From Volutella citrinella (taxonomy: Eukaryota; Ascomycota; Sordariomycetes; Hypocreales; Nectriaceae): 64,000 nt of DNA. Below the pieces are notes generated by a model. The model was not told the origin of the DNA and searched no databases. It saw only the letters and a program-made list of their open reading frames with translations. The stretch is taken from assembly GCA_034401135.1 (NCBI GenBank), contig JAWZSP010000004.1, positions 62,001-126,000 of the forward strand, read 5' to 3'. Below are positions 59,602 through 64,000 of this stretch, one piece after another. The position numbers were made by a program, and so were the translations under genes. Position 1 is the first letter of the stretch. Each line of letters starts with the position of its first letter.

Positions 59602-59699
59602 TGACAACAGTGAGACTCGAACTCACGCGGATTGCTCCACCAGGAATGATTGCTAAGGTAACCTTAACCTGACGCCATAACCAACTCGGCCATGTTGCC
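59602..59699 (-). tRNA. tRNA-Leu(AAG) with 16-nt intron
   Basis: Minus-strand class II tRNA of 98 nt. The acceptor arms GGCAACA and TGTTGTC pair (one G-U). A-box TGGCCGAGTTGG, D-stem GCC/GGC, and anticodon stem TCAGG/CCTGG enclose the loop TTAAGGT with anticodon AAG (59663-59665). A canonical intron of about 16 nt follows position 37. The extended variable arm TGGAGCAATCC is expected for Leu. T-arm GTGAG-TTCGAGT-CTCAC has a perfect B-box. The discriminator base is A. All parts fold without mismatch, so it should be functional and read CUU/CUC (CUC via inosine). Confidence 0.93.
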
Positions 59700-60182
59700 G
59701 TTGCTTGATGAGGGCGACGCCACTCGTATGTCGGGTTGTGTGCTCTCGATACCGCGCATGGCAAAAGCACAGAAGCAATCTACTAGTAGTGTGGGTTGCA
59801 ATATATCCTCGAGAGGTGTTTTTGATCTATCGCTTTGGCTAATGTAGATATTTGTCAGTAAGTTCGTCTTGATAGTGTTGAGAGAATCTGTAAGGTCGTC
59901 TCCGACTCCCATCCCGACTTGCAACCCATGCTCAATATTTACAAAACTACAAGGCTGGAGCCCTCTAACCAGGACAAGACATGTGATGTTACTTTTCTCT
60001 ACACCAAGATCACTGAATCTAGTGTAATCGACAAACTCAAGGCAAAGAAGCTGACGGCGATGCCATTGAATGTGGTGTTTGCACGTCTGGTCACCAAGGA
60101 CATCAAGAGGCCATCGTCTGTGCTATTGTCGCCAATTGCTACCCGGTGCTTCTCGCGGCGAGTGTAAAAAAAGGCGCTTGGA
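59700..60182. other. Spacer between tRNA-Leu and D-amino-acid oxidase
   Basis: About 480 bp, AT-richer, no gene recognised; includes the tRNA upstream side and the oxidase 3' end. Confidence 0.45.
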
Positions 60183-61495
60183 CTATAAACGAGAATTACA
60201 AGACTTCCGCTCAATGTCCAAAAGCACATCTTCTATCAACGCAACCGAGTCCAGAGCCATGCCATAGCCAGCTTGATATCCAGTGCCACCCGCGCCATAG
60301 TTATGAACCAACAACTTTCGTTCAGCACCTATCCATATGGAATCTCGTTCCACCCGGGCGCCGCCTTCGCGGGAGGGTCGCATTCCAGCGAAGGACACAA
60401 TCACTTGGTGGTCGTTCTCCCGCAGCTCCGAGCTCAGTTTCGTCGTTCGCTCCATGATATCCTTGGTCTCGCTCGAGTATGTGGCAGCATCGCTGGGGGA
60501 GAGGTTAGTCTGAATCGCTTCATGACGTGTTTGGCATTTGATGTGGACAAACTTACTTGACTCCCTTTTGCATATATCCTCCAAGAATGACATATCCATG
60601 AGAAAATGGGCGGGGGATGACGTAGGTTTCGTAGTCCTTCCCGTGCCGCATAATGTTGGTCTCGACCTTTTCAGCCCGAGCAAGAAGCACTTGTCCGCGG
60701 GTGTGGTAACACTTGGTGTCCGTGATACCGGGCATCACCTTTGCCGCATTACCGATGCAATTGAAGACAACCTTTGTCGAGGGACTCTCGTAGGCATCCT
60801 CAATGGCGTTCAACTTCCGACGGATGAATGCAACGCCGTACTCGTCGTGAAGGCGTCGGTACAGGTACTCAATGTGCTTGGGGGCATTCAAGGTCACTGT
60901 TGTGAATGAACAGCCGAAGCTCGCGCCATCAGGCAGCTGATCGGCGGCAAGAACTTTGAACTTTGCACTCGTCAGCTTTCAAGTCTGAATCAAGGACGGA
61001 AGAAAGAAAGAAACTAACGTCTTCTAGGTAGCCTGCCATGAATTTGATCTTGTCGTGAGGCACGGAATAATCCCAGAATTCGATGGACTGCGTTCGCTTC
61101 ACAAAGCTGAGCTCAGGCTTGTCCGAGGCAAGCTTGGTGAGATGGGCATAACCGGCTCGATCCCATCGCAGCGCCTTTTCATCCACTCCCGAAATTGCAG
61201 AGAAGTTACAGCCAGCCCTGTCGAGGCAATTAGGCACGCGTGATGAGATGACTGCGCCATTGTTCGACTTACCATGGTGATGTGTATTCGGGCGCGGTGT
61301 CACCAGGAAAATATTCCGCCACGATGGTGGTATGACGGCCGTAGCCCTTCTGCGCCAACGCCAGCGCAACATTCAGGCCAATGATGCCCGCGCTGGATTC
61401 GTCAGTAACTCACCCGCCAAAAAAGTCACTGCTACGGTGCGGGGTAGGATCGCAACATACCCGACAATGACAATATCTCTAGAGGAAGAGGGCAT
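60183..61495 (-). CDS. D-amino-acid oxidase (FAD), peroxisomal
   Basis: Five exons on the minus strand: 61495-61461, 61392-61273, 61217-61019, 60960-60557 and 60492-60183; 355 aa, phases all consistent. The 35-nt first exon plus exon 2 forms the FAD Rossmann motif VIVGAGIIGLNVALALAQKGY. Other DAAO landmarks: TAPEYTSPWAGCNFS, VVFNCIGNAAK, YHTRGQVLLARAE, YVIPRPFSHGYVILGGY, GMRPSREGGARVE and HNYGAGGTGYQAGYGMA, the last being the DAAO signature near the C-terminus. The protein ends NSRL; SRL is a canonical PTS1. It oxidises D-amino acids to keto acids, ammonia and hydrogen peroxide in the peroxisome. D-aspartate oxidase is the close alternative; the substrate-Arg is in the GMRPSR motif for both. 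It sits in tandem with an (R)-amine transaminase. Confidence 0.93.
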
Positions 61496-62176
61496 CTTGA
61501 GACGACAGGTTGCGCTAGTTAAAAATGATTCGTCTTTGAGGTAGCTGAGATAATTCTTACAGAGCTCGTGCTCTTAAAAATGCATTCGGTATATTTCTTT
61601 ATAATAGGCCAGAGCAAATGTCAGATGCTACGCAACATTGCCTGAAATAGGTATCTTCAGAGGCACAAATTTCCTATTCGGGTAATTTCCCTCCCCCTCC
61701 CTCATTGCGTGTTGCCGTGACCCAACCTGCAGTACCTGAACAAAGGGCAGGAGGCCGACTGTTTTTCCGGACGGAAGAGAAACCTGCTGCATGCTTATGG
61801 ATGGGAAGAGATGTATCAGATACGCGGGTCTAGAATTGGGGGTTTTATCTATCATTATGCTTCCTAAGGAGGTAAGTTAGTGCGTTGCAGGCTTCGCCTT
61901 GTCGATTCGGCAGAGGCGATTTAATGGCCCACCTTGCTGACTTGGGCTTCAAGAGTTGGCCCTGAAACCATGATACTTACGGAGCGAGCGAGTGTACGGA
62001 GGTTGGGGTAAGCAGCAAAAACACCGCAACAAGACAGCATTGCGGATGCAGCTGTCCCATCTATCGTGAAGGGGTTGCAAAGGGCACAATCATCCTGAGA
62101 GCTGAAATATGTGGTTGTATAAAAGTCTATTACACAATCCCCCCGCCCCAAGTCTTTATTTTGTGTCTTTCCAAGC
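61496..62176. other. Spacer between D-amino-acid oxidase and transaminase
   Basis: About 680 bp holding the promoter of the oxidase and the 3' end of the transaminase. No further gene. Confidence 0.5.
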
Positions 62177-63145
62177 TCAGTAATCGACCTTGAAGCTGTA
62201 CTTGTCATCGTAGTGCATTGCCCAGTAGGTGTCCCAGATCTTCTTGGTAATTGGTCCAACGCCGTTGCTCTTGACGGGCATGTCATCAAGGTGGCTAATA
62301 GGCATAATACCACCGGCAGTAGTGCACATCAGGATCTCGTCGGCGTCATAGAGTGCCTGGACGGGAATAGTCTCGATACGGATTTCGAGGCCATTAGCAC
62401 GAGCAGCATCAATGACACTCTTGCGGGTGATGCCCTCGAGAACACCTCGCTCAGGAGTATAGAGGACGTTGTTCTTGATAATGACAATATTGAAGCCCGA
62501 TCCCTCTGTGACATTGGCATCGCCGTCGGTTAGGAAGGGGTAGGTGGCACCACGGTCCGAAGCCTCAAACAGACCACGGATAAGATCGCCCCACTGCAGG
62601 TTCTTGATAGTAGGGTCGATTGCCCCGGGGGGCACACGGCGGACGGTGCGGGCAAGTACAGCTCTGCCGCCCGTCTTCTGAATAGGGGGGTCCATAACCC
62701 AGACGTAGGGCTGGATGAACATGTAGAGGTTATTGTTGAGGAGGTCCTCAGGGCGGGCGCCACGAACGCCAACAAGGCCGCGGGTGACGATGAGCTCGAC
62801 GAAAGCATCTCGGATACCACACTTGGCTGCCATTTGGAGGAGGATCTGCTTAATCTCGCTGCGAGGGATCGGGAAGCGAAGTCTCATCTTGCGGCAGCTG
62901 GCCTCAAGACGGTCGAGATGCTCATCAAGACGGAAGAACCGGCCGTCCCAGATGGAGGGCACGTCGTAGGTGAGATCCGAGTGCATAAATCCTTGGTCCA
63001 TCAGAGGGATGCGAGCGTCCTTGAGGGGGACAAGCTCGCCCTCCACCCAGGCAATGCCCTTGGCAAACGGATTGGACTCGATGGTTTGCTCCCATGCTGC
63101 CTGTCGCTCGTTGTAAGCAGCAAAGATGCTATCCATAGTCGCCAT
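62177..63145 (-). CDS. (R)-selective amine transaminase, fold-type IV PLP enzyme
   Basis: A single exon of 322 aa from the ATG at 63145. Class IV aminotransferase features: [11 protein letters not shown] and [25 protein letters not shown] at the N-terminus, [13 protein letters not shown] (Arg128), [22 protein letters not shown] with PLP-lysine Lys181, [19 protein letters not shown] and [11 protein letters not shown]. The combination [10 protein letters not shown] with Arg128 is characteristic of the fungal (R)-amine transaminase group (as in Aspergillus terreus and Nectria enzymes) rather than branched-chain aminotransferases. It transfers amino groups between (R)-amines or D-alanine and keto acids in the cytosol; no targeting signal. 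The physiological substrate is unknown. It lies upstream, same strand, of a D-amino-acid oxidase. Confidence 0.93.
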   Translation of the reverse strand: MATMDSIFAAYNERQAAWEQTIESNPFAKGIAWVEGELVPLKDARIPLMDQGFMHSDLTYDVPSIWDGRFFRLDEHLDRLEASCRKMRLRFPIPRSEIKQILLQMAAKCGIRDAFVELIVTRGLVGVRGARPEDLLNNNLYMFIQPYVWVMDPPIQKTGGRAVLARTVRRVPPGAIDPTIKNLQWGDLIRGLFEASDRGATYPFLTDGDANVTEGSGFNIVIIKNNVLYTPERGVLEGITRKSVIDAARANGLEIRIETIPVQALYDADEILMCTTAGGIMPISHLDDMPVKSNGVGPITKKIWDTYWAMHYDDKYSFKVDY

Positions 63146-63742
63146 GTTGAAGGACTGTTGACAATTTCGTGATGTCGATATTTGATCGTGAGTCGGTATT
63201 GGTGCAGATTATCGAGAGATTGAGGCGAGGCTTAAACGGTCGGCTAGGGTATTCAAATCACCCCGGATTGATAGTGCAGTATAAATCCCTTTTCTCCTAT
63301 GCGAAGGCGTGAAGGCGGCCCTGCTCGTACATTGATTACTTCATTGTTGCTGCATGCTCGAAATTACCGCTTTAGGGAAATAAAACGGCTCCACACCCAG
63401 ACGCACGAGGCGCAACCCCTGCTCACAGGACGTCCTCATCTTCATTACTAACCAAATCTGGTGATTGAGTGAGTGCGTGGACTAGTACTCCTTTTGGCCA
63501 GCAAATAGACTACCTAAGTGATCCTGGCATGACATCTCTCAGAAGAGATGACCCAACTCGAATTTTAGGGCTTAGTCCTTAGACGTATGGGGCATTACAT
63601 GCAGACTGACTGGGCAGGCCCCTGTTTTCCGCTATGTCATGGTCACCCGATGCCAGAAGAACAAGTGCCAGATGTAGAAGTACGATCAGCACTCCAGACT
63701 CGTGTGATTTACAACCGACGTCTTGCCTGAGAAGCGGGGTGA
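63146..63742. other. Spacer upstream of the transaminase
   Basis: About 600 bp between the transaminase start and the stop codon of the next minus-strand gene. Includes the transaminase promoter. A TATAAAT lies near 63280 but in plus orientation, so it is not assigned to this gene. Confidence 0.45.
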
Positions 63743-64000
63743 CTAGCCAAATAGATATTGACGCGGAATTTGTGAAGACCCAACATTCTCACGAGCCTTT
63801 TGGTCCAAGATGGGCCCCCACCACAAGGAGGCATCTGTGCTGGCCCAAATTTCCTCGAGCAACCCCAAGGCCGTGGCGAACATGCCATAGCGTGCCCTTG
63901 CATCCCACCACTTGCAGTACTCGCGTGCTTGCTCCCGCAGAAGCTCATCCTTGGTTTCGCAGCCAGCGAGAAAGACGGGAAGCAGCAGTTGCTTCTGCAC
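63743..64000 (-). CDS. Fungal-specific transcription factor, C-terminal end (partial)
   Basis: The frame is open from the right window edge to TAG at 63743; 85 residues visible, no start in the window. The sequence LLPVFLAGCETKDELLREQA, then REYCKWWDARARYGMFATALGLLEEIWA, with a WWG..LDQK ending, is the conserved C-terminal block of the fungal transcription factor domain found in many Zn2Cys6 regulators (Fungal_trans_2 type). The DNA-binding domain would be outside the window to the right. It could regulate the adjacent amine genes, but nothing in the sequence shows that. Confidence 0.75.
   Translation of the reverse strand: MQKQLLLPVFLAGCETKDELLREQAREYCKWWDARARYGMFATALGLLEEIWASTDASLWWGPILDQKARENVGSSQIPRQYLFG

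Overview
The window is a typical filamentous ascomycete chromosome segment. Genes are split by short introns of about 45-115 nt with GT..AG borders and (G)CTAAC-type branch sites. GC-rich codons alternate with long gene-poor spacers. Gene content (SCH9-type AGC kinase, COPI beta', glucose-6-phosphate isomerase, mannitol-1-phosphate dehydrogenase, cyanovirin-N homolog, rhodopsin-domain membrane protein, CBM18 chitin deacetylase, fungal-type (R)-amine transaminase) fits a Sordariomycete, probably Hypocreales. That placement is inference, not a database result. All gene models were spliced by eye, checking reading phase across every intron.

Layout. 1-6.3 kb: 5' part of a small secreted protein gene (minus), an unrecognised 363-aa protein, and a secreted enzyme that fuses a pectin methylesterase to a pectate lyase. 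6.6-13.2 kb: three membrane proteins (MATE exporter, seven-helix rhodopsin-domain protein with an apparent GC-AG intron, APC amino-acid/GABA/choline permease). 13.7-20 kb: a 105-aa cyanovirin-N homolog whose last exon is 5 nt, a flavin reductase-like protein divergent from an acyl-CoA synthetase-like AMP ligase, then a poorly preserved stretch with two doubtful coding remnants. 20.5-28 kb: a siderophore-type MFS transporter with about 6 kb of empty upstream DNA. That DNA holds all four ATCWGATAA (SreA-type GATA) sites found by eye in the window. 28.2-33 kb: a CBM18 chitin deacetylase with a one-base frameshift in a G7 run, a GPI-type polyglycine surface protein, and a 72-aa protein with a Cys-rich tail. 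34-46.6 kb: housekeeping genes copB2/SEC27, SCH9 and pgi. 46.6-55.7 kb: about 9.1 kb with no recognisable gene. 55.7-64 kb: mannitol-1-phosphate 5-dehydrogenase, a DUF4419 protein with a signal-like N-terminus, an intron-bearing tRNA-Leu(AAG), a D-amino-acid oxidase ending in the peroxisomal signal SRL, an (R)-selective amine transaminase, and the 3' end of a fungal transcription factor gene.

How the genes may work together. Pgi makes fructose-6-phosphate, the substrate of the mannitol-1-phosphate dehydrogenase that is the next recognisable gene. The D-amino-acid oxidase and the (R)-amine transaminase lie in tandem, and both act on D/R-configured amines. The pectinase fusion would de-esterify pectin and then cleave the product. 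The chitin deacetylase, polyglycine GPI protein and cyanovirin homolog point to cell-wall and carbohydrate-surface functions. No CRISPR array, transposase, integrase, rRNA or prokaryotic feature was seen, and no single new multi-gene system can be claimed. The strongest leads are the pectinase fusion, the clustered iron-regulator sites, the frameshifted chitin deacetylase and the two small cryptic genes.
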